Shown here one piece after another: positions 16,449 through 24,184 of a stretch of 64,000 nt of DNA (the stretch's first letter is position 1; each line of letters begins with the position of its first letter). The notes beneath the pieces were generated by a model. The model had not been told where the DNA came from. It did not search any database and saw nothing but the letters and a program-made list of their open reading frames with translations. The DNA is from Kineosporia sp. NBRC 101731 (GTDB taxonomy: Bacteria; Actinomycetota; Actinomycetes; Actinomycetales; Kineosporiaceae). The stretch is from the NCBI RefSeq assembly GCF_030269305.1, contig NZ_BSTC01000008.1, positions 62,001 to 126,000 on the forward strand, given 5' to 3'. The position numbers were made by a program, and so were the translations under genes.

Positions 16449-17566
16449 GTCACGTCATCTGGGACGAGTCGGTGAAGGCCTTCCGGATCAGCGGGTTCGA
16501 CGAGGCCTCGGCCGTGCTGCGCGGGCAGGGCTGGAGCAGCGACCCGGCCAACAGCCCTCTGGTGCCTGCCGACGTCACCCAGTTGCCGTCGTCCTTAATG
16601 CTTTTCACTGACCCGCCCGACCACACCCGGCTGCGCCGGCTGGTCGCCCCGGCGTTCAGTGCCCGTGCGGTCGAGGCCTTCCGGGGGCGGGTCGGGTTGA
16701 TCGTGGAGTCCTGTCTCGATCAGCTGGAGGACGCGGGTGAGCCGGTCGATCTGCTGGCGGACTTCGGGTATCTGGTGCCCCTGGCGGTGATCGCCGAGCT
16801 TCTCGACGTGGGGGTCGAGGGAGCCGAGGTTTTTCTCGACCAGACCCCCGACCTGGTCAGGCTTCTCGAGGTCGACCCGACCCCCGACGACGTCCGGCTC
16901 GCCGTGACCGCCGGGTTCGAGGTCACGATGTTCCTCACCCCGGTGCTGGCGCGGCGCAAGGGCGGTGACGGCGACGACTTCATCAGTCAGTTGCTGCGCA
17001 CCGAACTGACGGTGGACGAGGTGATGGCCACCTGTGTGCTGCTGCTGGCCGCGGGTCACGAGACCACCGCCAACCTGATCGCCAGCGGAGGGCTGGCCCT
17101 GATGCAGCACCGCGACCAGCTGCCCGCCCTGCACGAGAACCCGTCCCGGGCGATCGACGAGCTGGTGCGCCTGGAGGGCCCGGTGCGCATCATCGGCCGC
17201 ACCGCCCTGATCGACCACGAGCTGGGTGGCGTGCCGGTGCCGCAGGGCAGTGCCGTGCTGATCGAGCTGGACCGGGCGGCCCGGGACGAGCGCCGCTGGC
17301 CCGACGCCGAACGCCTCGACCTGACCCGTGAAGGTCCGGGCAACCTGGGGTTCGGCACGGGTATCCATTTCTGCCTCGGTGCCGCCCTCGCCCGGCTCGA
17401 GGCCGAAGAGGCCCTGACCCGGTTCTTCAGCCGGTACCCGAACGCGCACGCGCTCACCGGCGTCCCTCAGTGGCGCGACTCGGGCACCTTCCACGCCCTG
17501 GCCGAACTGCCGATCACCCTCGCGGGACGGAACAATTCCGGCCCCGACCGGTTGCGAGAGTCATGA
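16445..17566 (+). CDS. Cytochrome P450
   Basis: A 373-residue soluble bacterial P450, slightly short. The I-helix oxygen-activation motif is AAGHETTANL, the K-helix is ELVRLEGPVR, and the heme loop GFGTGIHFCLGAALAR gives the thiolate ligand Cys310. Substrate-recognition regions (DPPDHTRLRRLVAPAFS precedes them) cannot be matched to a known product. It is coupled at both ends by ATGA overlaps to an ABC1-type kinase and a glutathione peroxidase, an operon suggesting lipid or isoprenoid oxidation with peroxide protection (inference). No ferredoxin gene is adjacent. Confidence 0.92.
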   Translation: MSHVIWDESVKAFRISGFDEASAVLRGQGWSSDPANSPLVPADVTQLPSSLMLFTDPPDHTRLRRLVAPAFSARAVEAFRGRVGLIVESCLDQLEDAGEPVDLLADFGYLVPLAVIAELLDVGVEGAEVFLDQTPDLVRLLEVDPTPDDVRLAVTAGFEVTMFLTPVLARRKGGDGDDFISQLLRTELTVDEVMATCVLLLAAGHETTANLIASGGLALMQHRDQLPALHENPSRAIDELVRLEGPVRIIGRTALIDHELGGVPVPQGSAVLIELDRAARDERRWPDAERLDLTREGPGNLGFGTGIHFCLGAALARLEAEEALTRFFSRYPNAHALTGVPQWRDSGTFHALAELPITLAGRNNSGPDRLRES

Positions 17567-18048
17567 GCCTCCACGAGATTCCCCTGTCCACGCTCTCCGG
17601 CGACCCCACCAGCCTGGCCGACTACGCCGGAAAGACCGTGCTGCTGGTCAACGTCGCCTCCCGGTGCGGTCTGACGCCGCAGTACGAAGGGCTGGAACGG
17701 TTGCAGAAGACCTATGCGGACCGCGGGTTCACGGTGATCGGCGTGCCCTGCAACCAGTTCGCCGGGCAGGAGCCGGGCAGCTCCGAGGAGATCGAGGAGT
17801 TCTGCTCGCGCACCTACGGCGTGACCTTCCCGATGCTGGCCAAGACCGAGGTCAACGGCCCCGGCCGGGATGCGCTCTACCAGCAGCTCACCCAGCAGCC
17901 CGATGGCTCCGGCGAGGCCGGGGACGTGGCCTGGAACTTCGAGAAGTTCCTGATCTCCGGTACCGGTGAGGTGCTCGCCCGCTTCCGCCCCCGCACCGAG
18001 CCGGAGTCGCCCGAGGTCGTTGCGGCCATCGAGGCCCAGCTGCCCTGA
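17563..18048 (+). CDS. Glutathione-peroxidase-family thiol peroxidase
   Basis: A 161-residue GPx-fold protein. The peroxidatic Cys35 lies in NVASRCGLT, followed by PCNQFAGQEPG (Cys63) and the catalytic-tetrad segment WNFEKFL. A third Cys81 (EEFCSRTYG) is close to the resolving-Cys position of thioredoxin-dependent GPx enzymes, so it probably uses thioredoxin rather than glutathione, which actinomycetes lack. ATG 17563 overlaps the P450 stop and the fold begins right there. The gene ends 6 bases before the convergent permease gene, with no terminator between. Confidence 0.88.
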   Translation: MSLHEIPLSTLSGDPTSLADYAGKTVLLVNVASRCGLTPQYEGLERLQKTYADRGFTVIGVPCNQFAGQEPGSSEEIEEFCSRTYGVTFPMLAKTEVNGPGRDALYQQLTQQPDGSGEAGDVAWNFEKFLISGTGEVLARFRPRTEPESPEVVAAIEAQLP

Positions 18049-18054
18049 GCACTC

Positions 18055-20538
18055 CTAATCGCGCTGCGCCAGCGCCTGGGCCGGGGGCAGGCGCAGCGCG
18101 TGCCGGGTGGCGAGCTCGACGGTGAGGAAGGCGATCAGCGCCACCACCCCGATCGTCACCGGCACCAGCCAGACCGGGCCGGACGGGTAGGGACGGCCGA
18201 GCAGGCCGAGGCCCAGCAGCACCATCGGGGTGGCTGCCAGCCCCAGCCCCGTCACCACGGCCGTCACCGTGATCAGCCCGGCCTCGCGCCGGGTCATTGA
18301 GTGGATCTGTCGCACCGTGCAGCCGTTCAGCCGCAGCGTGGCGAACTCGGCCCGGCGGCCCGTGGTCGCGGCCACCAGCTTGTTCGCGATGCCGAGCAGC
18401 AGATAGCCGAGCAGCACGCCGATGGCCGCCAGGTTGATCCAGACGTCGGCCGGAACGCCTTTCGGGCCGGTGGCCGTGGTGCCCGCCCCGCCCAGCACGA
18501 GTCCGGGCCGCCCCGCCACGAAGGCCGACAGCGCAGCCTCGTCCGACGTGCGCACCAGCAGGCTCGAGGCCAGGGCCGAGGTGTGACCGGCCACCAGATC
18601 GGTGGAGGCCACGAGCGGCCCGAAACCGAGGTCCCGCTCGTAGACGGCCACCACGCGGGCCGTGGCCGGGGTGCCGTCGCCGAGGTACAGGGTGGTCTCG
18701 TCACCGACCTCCAGGTGGGTCGAGGCCCCGGCGGCGACGGTCGCACCCGTCAGGTCGTCCAGCGAGCCCGCGCTGACACCGAGGTCGAGCACCGGGGCCG
18801 TGTCCGGGCCGAGGACCATCGCCGAGGTGCTCTCGACCTCCACGTCGCCCAGCATCCGGTACTGACGCAGCAGGGTCGTGGTGCTCACCGCAGCCGCACC
18901 CTCCACGCCGGTCAGCGCCCGGACCGCCTCCCGGGTGCCCGGCGGCACCCCGCCGAGAGCCGGTGCGGAGATGCTGAACCCGGCCCGGGTGCCGGCGGCC
19001 GTGTCGTCGGTCTGGGCCCGCATCAGGGTGGTCTGGGTGAACACGTAGGTGATGACGAAGACCACGGCGATGCCCAGGGTCGTCCCGGCCGCGGCGAAAC
19101 GCCGTGCGTAGCCGTGCAGGTTGGAGACGGCGAGCCAGGTGGTGGGGGAGCCGCCGTGGGGGAGCCGGGCGCTGAGCGCCTGCAACTGGGTCGGTCCGGC
19201 CAGGGCCAGGCCGAGGGCCGCGAGGATGCCGGCCAGCGCCGACGTGGAGATCGCGATGACCGAGCGGGAGACCAGCGGCGTCACCGCGAGCATTGTGCCG
19301 CCGGCGATGAGCAGCAGCCCGGCGCCGTTCCGGATCCGGTCGCCCCGGCCGTTCGTGGGTGCCTCGGTGCGGGACTCGGCGACAGCCTCCGTGGCCGGGC
19401 GCCGGGAGACCCGCCAGGCCGCGCTGCGGGCCGCGATCTGCACGGTGAGCAGGAGTAGCAGGGCCGTGCCGAGGGCCGGCAACGGGCTGAAGGTCAGGGG
19501 CAGGCCCGCGGGCATCATGTCCAGGTACACGAGCAGTCGCCGGGCCTGGTCGGCCAGCAGATAGCCGAGCGGGATGCCCGGCACCAGGGCGACGGCGGCC
19601 GCGACCGTGGCCTGCCCGGCCGCCAGGTGCCGGATCTGACGAGGCGTGGCGCCGACGGCCCGCAGCAGCGCCAGTTCGCGGCGCTGGTTGTCGATCGAGA
19701 CCCCGAGCGCGCCGGCGACGATGAAACCGACCAGGATCAGCGTGATCCCGGACATCGAACCGGAAAGTGCCGCCAGCAGGGTGCGGGCCGCCCCGAGCTC
19801 CGGGTCGAGCACGTCACCCCGCGATTCGCCCTGGGCGACCGCGAGATCGGGCCACCGCGAACTGATGTCCTCGACCACCGCATCGCGCCGGTCGGCCGGT
19901 ACCGCGAGACCGATCAGATCCACCGACCCGACGGAACCGGCCAGCTCCGCCGCCGCCTCGTCCGTGAAATAGACCCCCGCGTCCGCCGAGGTGACCACAG
20001 AAGTGACGCGGACCGTCCGCGTCCGTCCGTCGGCCACCACCCGGGCCGTGTCGCCGATCACCAGACCCGCGGCCCGGGCCAGGTTCTGACCGAGGGCGAC
20101 CTGACGGCTCCCCGCCGGTGCCGTACCCGTGGTCGGGCCGACGAAAGCCGTTGTCGAGAAACCGTGCCCGGCCGATCCCGGATCGGCGTCCGTGGTCACC
20201 GGCTGCCCGTCCGCACCCAGCACCGCCGCCGGGAAGCTGATGTCACCGACGGCGGTGGTCACCCCGGGCAACCCGGCCATCTCGCCGACCAGACTGTCCG
20301 GGAGAGAAGCTCTTTCCGGCAGGGCGATCGAACCGCCGGCCGGGTCGGGAAAGTTCTGGTCGGCCCCGACCAGCACGTCGGCGCCGGTCAGCCGGGTGAC
20401 CGGGGCGTGCGAGCGGAAACCCGACTCACCCAGCACCGCGGTACCGGTGATCAGGGCGGCGCCACCGATGACGGCACTCACGACCGCGACCAGCGCCGCG
20501 ATCCGTCGCCGCGCCATCTTTCTTGCCACGTAGAACAT
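18055..20538 (-). CDS. FtsX-like ABC permease (MacB/LolC-type exporter)
   Basis: An 827-residue membrane protein with two FtsX repeats. An N-terminal anchor (residues 12-34) is followed by a large extracytoplasmic domain to about residue 255, then a three-helix FtsX unit carrying DNQRRELALLRAVGATPRQIR. A second periplasmic domain and a second FtsX unit with GRRAEFATLRLNGCTVRQIHSMTRREA close the protein. Such permeases couple ATP hydrolysis to extraction or export of lipids, peptides or lipoproteins rather than classic transport. One base separates its start from the ATPase gene stop. The substrate is unknown. Confidence 0.88.
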   Translation of the reverse strand: MFYVARKMARRRIAALVAVVSAVIGGAALITGTAVLGESGFRSHAPVTRLTGADVLVGADQNFPDPAGGSIALPERASLPDSLVGEMAGLPGVTTAVGDISFPAAVLGADGQPVTTDADPGSAGHGFSTTAFVGPTTGTAPAGSRQVALGQNLARAAGLVIGDTARVVADGRTRTVRVTSVVTSADAGVYFTDEAAAELAGSVGSVDLIGLAVPADRRDAVVEDISSRWPDLAVAQGESRGDVLDPELGAARTLLAALSGSMSGITLILVGFIVAGALGVSIDNQRRELALLRAVGATPRQIRHLAAGQATVAAAVALVPGIPLGYLLADQARRLLVYLDMMPAGLPLTFSPLPALGTALLLLLTVQIAARSAAWRVSRRPATEAVAESRTEAPTNGRGDRIRNGAGLLLIAGGTMLAVTPLVSRSVIAISTSALAGILAALGLALAGPTQLQALSARLPHGGSPTTWLAVSNLHGYARRFAAAGTTLGIAVVFVITYVFTQTTLMRAQTDDTAAGTRAGFSISAPALGGVPPGTREAVRALTGVEGAAAVSTTTLLRQYRMLGDVEVESTSAMVLGPDTAPVLDLGVSAGSLDDLTGATVAAGASTHLEVGDETTLYLGDGTPATARVVAVYERDLGFGPLVASTDLVAGHTSALASSLLVRTSDEAALSAFVAGRPGLVLGGAGTTATGPKGVPADVWINLAAIGVLLGYLLLGIANKLVAATTGRRAEFATLRLNGCTVRQIHSMTRREAGLITVTAVVTGLGLAATPMVLLGLGLLGRPYPSGPVWLVPVTIGVVALIAFLTVELATRHALRLPPAQALAQRD

Positions 20539-20539
20539 C

Positions 20540-21259
20540 TCAGCCCTCTCCCACGCGGATCAGGCTCGCGGCCAGATCGGCCGCCGACGGCTTGGCCAGC
20601 GTCTCGACGATCCGGCCGTCGGCCATCACCAGGGCTCGGTCGGAGTGCGCCGCGGCCGCCGGGTCGTGGGTCACCATCACCACGGTCTGGCCCAGGTCGT
20701 CCACCATGCTCCGCAGCAGCTTCAGCACCTCGCGGGCTGCGCGCAGGTCGAGGGCGCCGGTGGGTTCGTCGGCGAAGACCACGGCCGGCCGGGCCACCAG
20801 GGCCCGGGCGATCGCCGCCCGCTGCTGCTGGCCCCCGGAGAGCTGCCCGGGAAGGTGGTGCATCCGATCGGTCAGGCCGACCCGTTCGACCAGTTCCGAC
20901 ATCCAGGCCCGATCGGCGGGGCGCCCGGCCATCCGCAGCGGCAGCGTGATGTTGTCCTCGACGGTGAGCGAGGAGACCAGGTTGTACGACTGGAAGACGA
21001 AACCGACGCGCTCCCGTCGCAGTTCGGTACGCCGGGTCTCGTTCAGGCCGCCGATCGCGATGCCGCCGACGCTGACCCGGCCGCTGGTAGGGGTGTCCAG
21101 CCCGGCCGCGCAGTGCATCAGCGTGCTCTTGCCCGAACCGGAAGGGCCCATCACCGCGACGAACTCGCCGGGTTCCACGTCCACCGAGACCTGGTGCAGG
21201 GCGGTGACGTCGCCGTACTCCCGGGAGACCTCGGTGAGCCGGACGGCTGGACCGTTCAT
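20540..21259 (-). CDS. ATP-binding subunit of the FtsX-type exporter
   Basis: A 239-residue MacB/LolD-type ATPase: Walker A GPSGSGKST (about 38-46), Q-loop GFVFQSYNLV, signature LSGGQQQRAA, Walker B VVFADEPTGALD and the switch His in VTHDP. The ADEPTGALD sequence is characteristic of this subfamily. Its ATG overlaps the stop of a 58-residue membrane-protein gene (ATGA at 21256-21259). The three genes form one minus-strand operon. Confidence 0.93.
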   Translation of the reverse strand: MNGPAVRLTEVSREYGDVTALHQVSVDVEPGEFVAVMGPSGSGKSTLMHCAAGLDTPTSGRVSVGGIAIGGLNETRRTELRRERVGFVFQSYNLVSSLTVEDNITLPLRMAGRPADRAWMSELVERVGLTDRMHHLPGQLSGGQQQRAAIARALVARPAVVFADEPTGALDLRAAREVLKLLRSMVDDLGQTVVMVTHDPAAAAHSDRALVMADGRIVETLAKPSAADLAASLIRVGEG

Positions 21260-21432
21260 CGCCGGTGCAGCCAGTTCACGACGAGCGTGACCACACCGAC
21301 CGCGGTGAGGGCACCGAAGCCCAGGTGCACGGGCATCGAGTCGCCGGCGAGGGAGGCCACGGTGTTGCCGACGACCCCGGCCACCACCGCCAGCCAGGCC
21401 ACACCGATGAGTGCGGAGGCGTGCTCCGTCAT
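21256..21432 (-). CDS. 58-residue membrane protein heading the FtsX exporter operon
   Basis: Translating the minus strand from ATG 21432 gives 58 residues starting MTEHASALIGVAWLAVVAG and ending VNWLHRR. There are two hydrophobic helices (about residues 7-28 and 35-54) joined by a short polar loop. AAGGAG lies 6 to 7 bases before the start, a strong ribosome site, and the stop overlaps the ATPase ATG as ATGA, so it is almost surely translated. I do not recognise the family; a small accessory subunit of the exporter is the simplest idea. It is short enough to be missed by automatic annotation. Confidence 0.65.
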   Translation of the reverse strand: MTEHASALIGVAWLAVVAGVVGNTVASLAGDSMPVHLGFGALTAVGVVTLVVNWLHRR

Positions 21433-21521
21433 GAAACTTCTCCTTGTCCGGGAGGGGCTTTCGTTCGTCCCACGCTAGGGACGAACACCCCTCCCGGCCG
21501 ATCCCGGCTACTGCCGGATCG

Positions 21522-21543
21522 GGGGTACAGCAGGCTGTACCCC
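21522..21543. promoter_or_regulatory. Perfect 9+9 inverted repeat GGGGTACAG-n4-CTGTACCCC
   Basis: The arms are exact inverses around CAGG. The site lies about 90 bases upstream of the exporter operon start (21432) and touches the stop codon of the gene ending at 21543. A 22-base symmetrical site fits a dimeric repressor or response regulator controlling the exporter operon. It could also act as a short terminator for the upstream gene. Confidence 0.5.
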
Positions 21544-21722
21544 TAGGAGTTTCCGTCGGCCTCGGTCAGGCGCTGCTGCAGCCGCTCCCGGACCTGCTCG
21601 GGGGTGTACGACTGGCGCTGGCGCTCGTTGCGCACCACCAGAGCCCCACCCGCTGCCACCCCGGCCGCGCCGGCCAGCCCGATGAGTTTCCACCAGGGGA
21701 TGCGTCGTTGTTTCTTCGCCAT
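21543..21722 (-). CDS. 59-residue single-pass membrane protein
   Basis: A short protein with a basic start (MAKKQRRIPWWK), one Gly/Ala-rich transmembrane helix at about residues 12-30, and a charged C-terminal tail (SYTPEQVRERLQQRLTEADG) predicted to be helical. This is a common actinobacterial small-protein layout without known function. It is divergent from the papain-like gene at 21741, with only 18 bases between starts, so both are probably leaderless or nearly so. Confidence 0.6.
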   Translation of the reverse strand: MAKKQRRIPWWKLIGLAGAAGVAAGGALVVRNERQRQSYTPEQVRERLQQRLTEADGNS

Positions 21723-21740
21723 CGGCCTAGGGTAGGGGTC

Positions 21741-22418
21741 GTGCCCGCCCCGCAGCCGCTTCTCCTGTCCCAGGCCGCCGAGCTGACCCGAACCGGCGAC
21801 ATCTGGCTCTTCCGGGGGCGCAGCAGCGCTGACCGGGCGATCCAGACCGTCACCAATTCGCCGGTCAACCACGTCGGTATGGCCGTCGTCCTCGAAGACC
21901 TCCCCCCGCTGATGTGGCATGCCGAGCTCGGCCGGTCGCTCCCCGATGTCTGGGTCGGCGAGCACCGCCGCGGAGCCCAGCTGCACGACCTGTCGTCCGC
22001 GGTCACCACCTGGGTGACGAGGTACGGCCAGCGCGCCTGGTTCCGCCAGCTCGACCCCGAGGTGGACCGGGCCGCGGAAGACGCCGTGCTGCGCACCATC
22101 GCGCGGATGGACGGCACGCCCTTCCCGAGCACCGTCGGCCTGATGGGTCGCTGGGTCGGCAGCAAGAAGATCGTGCGCACCCTGCGCCGTTCCGGCCGCA
22201 CCGACGAGGCCGTCGCGCTGGAGACCGCCTACTGCGCCGAGATCGTCGCCATGACCTACCAGGCGATGGGACTGCTCCCGGACGACCGGCAGCCCGGCTG
22301 GTACGACCCCGGTCGCTTCTGGAGCGGTGACAGCCTCTCCCTGCAGGGTGGGGCTGCCCTGGGCGGGGAGATCAGGGTCAAGCTCGACGACCCGACCACG
22401 GAAGATGTAGGAGCCTGA
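21741..22418 (+). CDS. Permuted papain-like amidase/peptidase (YiiX/C92-like)
   Basis: A 225-residue protein. RTGDIWLFRGRSS followed by NHVGMAVV looks like the N-terminal His-containing strand pair of permuted NlpC/P60 (YiiX/YaeF-like) enzymes, and the late AYCAEIVAMTYQAMGLL supplies the nucleophile-type Cys with its helix. In this permuted fold the His precedes the Cys, as here. No signal peptide is visible, so a cytoplasmic or lipid-facing role is likely. GTG 21741 is chosen because TAGGGT stands seven bases upstream (leaderless) and no homologous-looking sequence precedes it. Confidence 0.6.
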   Translation: MPAPQPLLLSQAAELTRTGDIWLFRGRSSADRAIQTVTNSPVNHVGMAVVLEDLPPLMWHAELGRSLPDVWVGEHRRGAQLHDLSSAVTTWVTRYGQRAWFRQLDPEVDRAAEDAVLRTIARMDGTPFPSTVGLMGRWVGSKKIVRTLRRSGRTDEAVALETAYCAEIVAMTYQAMGLLPDDRQPGWYDPGRFWSGDSLSLQGGAALGGEIRVKLDDPTTEDVGA

Positions 22419-22536
22419 CCTCAGGTAGGGGTGCCTCAGGGGGGTACTGGGGTGATTCCCGATATGCCTTTGTCTCACACCTGCAGCAGGGTGGACGAGT
22501 CAGCTCACCCCGAATCAGCTAGGACGTGACCACGCC

Positions 22537-22764
22537 ATGAACACCGTTCGCCGGAACATGTACGAGCAGGGCCTCTTCCGACCGCGACACGGCGGAATCC
22601 TGGCCGGTGTGTGCGCCGGGCTGGCGCGGCGCTTCGGGATCAGCCCGATGATGGTGCGGATCATCTTCCTGGTCTCGATCGTCATCCCGGGCAGCCAGGT
22701 CCTGATCTACCTACTGCTGTGGCTTCTCATGCCGAAGGAAGAGACCGTCATTCACCAGGGCTGA
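22537..22764 (+). CDS. PspC-domain membrane protein
   Basis: A 75-residue protein that is nearly all PspC domain: RPRHGGILAGVCAGLARRFGI then SPMMVRIIFLVSIV and a second helix LIYLLLWLLMPKE. PspC proteins act in envelope-stress sensing, and in actinobacteria the domain often occurs alone or fused to sensor kinases. AGGACG lies 8 to 12 bases before the ATG. The 3' end overlaps the convergent DUF3037 gene by 13 bases. Confidence 0.85.
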   Translation: MNTVRRNMYEQGLFRPRHGGILAGVCAGLARRFGISPMMVRIIFLVSIVIPGSQVLIYLLLWLLMPKEETVIHQG

Positions 22765-23222
22765 CGGTCGTGCAGCACCAGCCGCCGGTGCAGTCCGGCC
22801 AGCTCCGCCTCCGGGTCGCTGGTCAGGCCGGAATGCACCGGCCCGGTGTGCACCACGGTGCTCTTCGGGGCGGTGAGCCAGCCGAAGCGGGCCCGCCGGG
22901 GCTGCTCACCGATCAGCCCGGCGGCGGGTGACCCTTCACACACGGAGCCGATGGCCCGCAAGGCGGCCTCAGCCATGGCCAGGTCGACGTCCGGGTCGAG
23001 AGCCTGCAAACGCCCGGGGCTGAGGTGCTGGGTGCAGGCCAGGAACTCGTGGTGCTGCGAGTAGAGCACCACCCCGATGTTGACGAACTCCCCGCGTTCC
23101 ATCCGGGGCACCGCCCGCACCACGGCCCAGGTGAACAGTTTGGGCCCGTCCGGGTCGCTGTCCACGTTGGCCACGGCGGGCGAGCTGTTCAGCCCGCTGT
23201 CCAGGCCTCCTCGCGAGCTCAC
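22752..23222 (-). CDS. DUF3037-family protein paired with the HipA-like kinase
   Basis: A 156-residue protein. The core starts at KLFTWAVVRAVPRMERGEFVNIGVVLYS, the hallmark of DUF3037, followed by a helical segment (LQALDPDVDLAMAEAALRAIG) and RRARFGWLTAPKSTVVHTGPVH. Function is unknown, but the family is repeatedly found next to HipA-like kinases. Its GTG overlaps the HipA-like stop (GTGA at 23219-23222), showing tight coupling. No toxin-antitoxin role has been shown for this pair as far as I know. Confidence 0.75.
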   Translation of the reverse strand: MSSRGGLDSGLNSSPAVANVDSDPDGPKLFTWAVVRAVPRMERGEFVNIGVVLYSQHHEFLACTQHLSPGRLQALDPDVDLAMAEAALRAIGSVCEGSPAAGLIGEQPRRARFGWLTAPKSTVVHTGPVHSGLTSDPEAELAGLHRRLVLHDRQPW

Positions 23223-24013
23223 GAGCCCACCTGCGCCAGCTCGGGGCGCCAGGTGTCGCGGTCGCGCAGCCGGGCCAGCAGATACTCCTGGTACCGCACC
23301 CGCCAGGCCTCGGCGTCCCGGTCGTCGCCGAAGGCCGAGTTCATCGACAGCAGCCAGTCGTCCGGTACGAGGCCCGTCACCTCGCTGAGCAGCTCGGGCG
23401 TGATCCGGGCGGCCAGATCGGCGTCCAGGGCGCTCAGATCGCCCGCTGAGAGCGTGTCGGCCACCTTCGCCAGGATGTGCTCGCTGAGGTCGTAGCGGCG
23501 CGTGGCCCAGCGGTCCACCGGCGGCCAGGCGTGCTGGAACACCAGGGAGGCCCCGTGGTCGATCGCCCAGAGCTTCCGGTGCCAGATCAGCAGGTTCGGA
23601 TTGCGCCAGGTGCGGTCGATGTTCGCGGCGAACGCGTCGATCCACCGGATGGTCGCGGCCTCGGGCGCCGGGGGCTGCCAGTGGATGCCGTCGTAGCCGA
23701 ACGAGCCCGGCAGGTAGTCCATGCCCAGGTTCTCGCCCGCGCTGTTGTTCAGGAGCTCCTGGACCTCCTCGTCGGGCTCCAGACGGGCCATCTGCGCGGC
23801 CACCCCGATCCGGACGAGCTCCGGCACCCGGACGCCGAGCCGGCGGGACAGCTCGCCCACCACCACCTCGGCCACCAGGGAGGCCGTGCCCTGCCCCGCC
23901 CCGCGGAACTTGACCACGTACATGCCGTCGTCGTCCGCCTCCATGAGTCCCGGCAGGGACCCGCCCTCCCGGAACGGGGTCACATAGGCGGTGGCGGTGA
24001 CGGTACGGAGCAC
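23219..24013 (-). CDS. HipA-like kinase-domain protein
   Basis: A 264-residue protein in which YVVKFRGAGQGTASLVAEVVVGELSRRLGV resembles the ATP-binding lysine strand and following helix of HipA-like kinases, and IDAFAANIDRTWRNPNLLIWHRKLWAIDHGASLVFQ matches the catalytic D-x-x-x-x-N and metal-binding D-H-G segments. It lacks the N-terminal HipA subdomain and any HipB-like HTH partner. GTG 24013 is chosen because a TACCCT box lies six bases upstream and a plausible domain start follows. It is transcribed after the terminator of ndh. Confidence 0.7.
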   Translation of the reverse strand: MLRTVTATAYVTPFREGGSLPGLMEADDDGMYVVKFRGAGQGTASLVAEVVVGELSRRLGVRVPELVRIGVAAQMARLEPDEEVQELLNNSAGENLGMDYLPGSFGYDGIHWQPPAPEAATIRWIDAFAANIDRTWRNPNLLIWHRKLWAIDHGASLVFQHAWPPVDRWATRRYDLSEHILAKVADTLSAGDLSALDADLAARITPELLSEVTGLVPDDWLLSMNSAFGDDRDAEAWRVRYQEYLLARLRDRDTWRPELAQVGS

Positions 24014-24133
24014 CCGGTCAGGGTAGGGGCTCGGGGTCCGGTGCGGGTTCCCGGGGTTCACAGCACCGATGGAGGACGCGGTTGGGCTCCCTTTTTGCGC
24101 GCGCGGGTTTCGCACGGGCGGCCGGGGACGACA

Positions 24134-24167
24134 GAGGGCGCCGGGCTCGTACGAGCCCGGCGCCCTC
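24134..24167. terminator. Hairpin terminator downstream of ndh
   Basis: An exact 34-base palindrome (17+17, no unpaired loop beyond what folding needs), extended by further pairing after one mismatch. It lies between the ndh stop (24185, minus strand) and the leaderless promoter of the HipA-like gene. Confidence 0.75.
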
Positions 24168-24184
24168 CGTCGTGCTGGTGCGAC

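Noticed and set aside
18301-19458. 385-codon plus-strand frame opposite the FtsX permease
   Set aside because: Shadow frame, nearly all Arg/Gly/His; no ribosome site.
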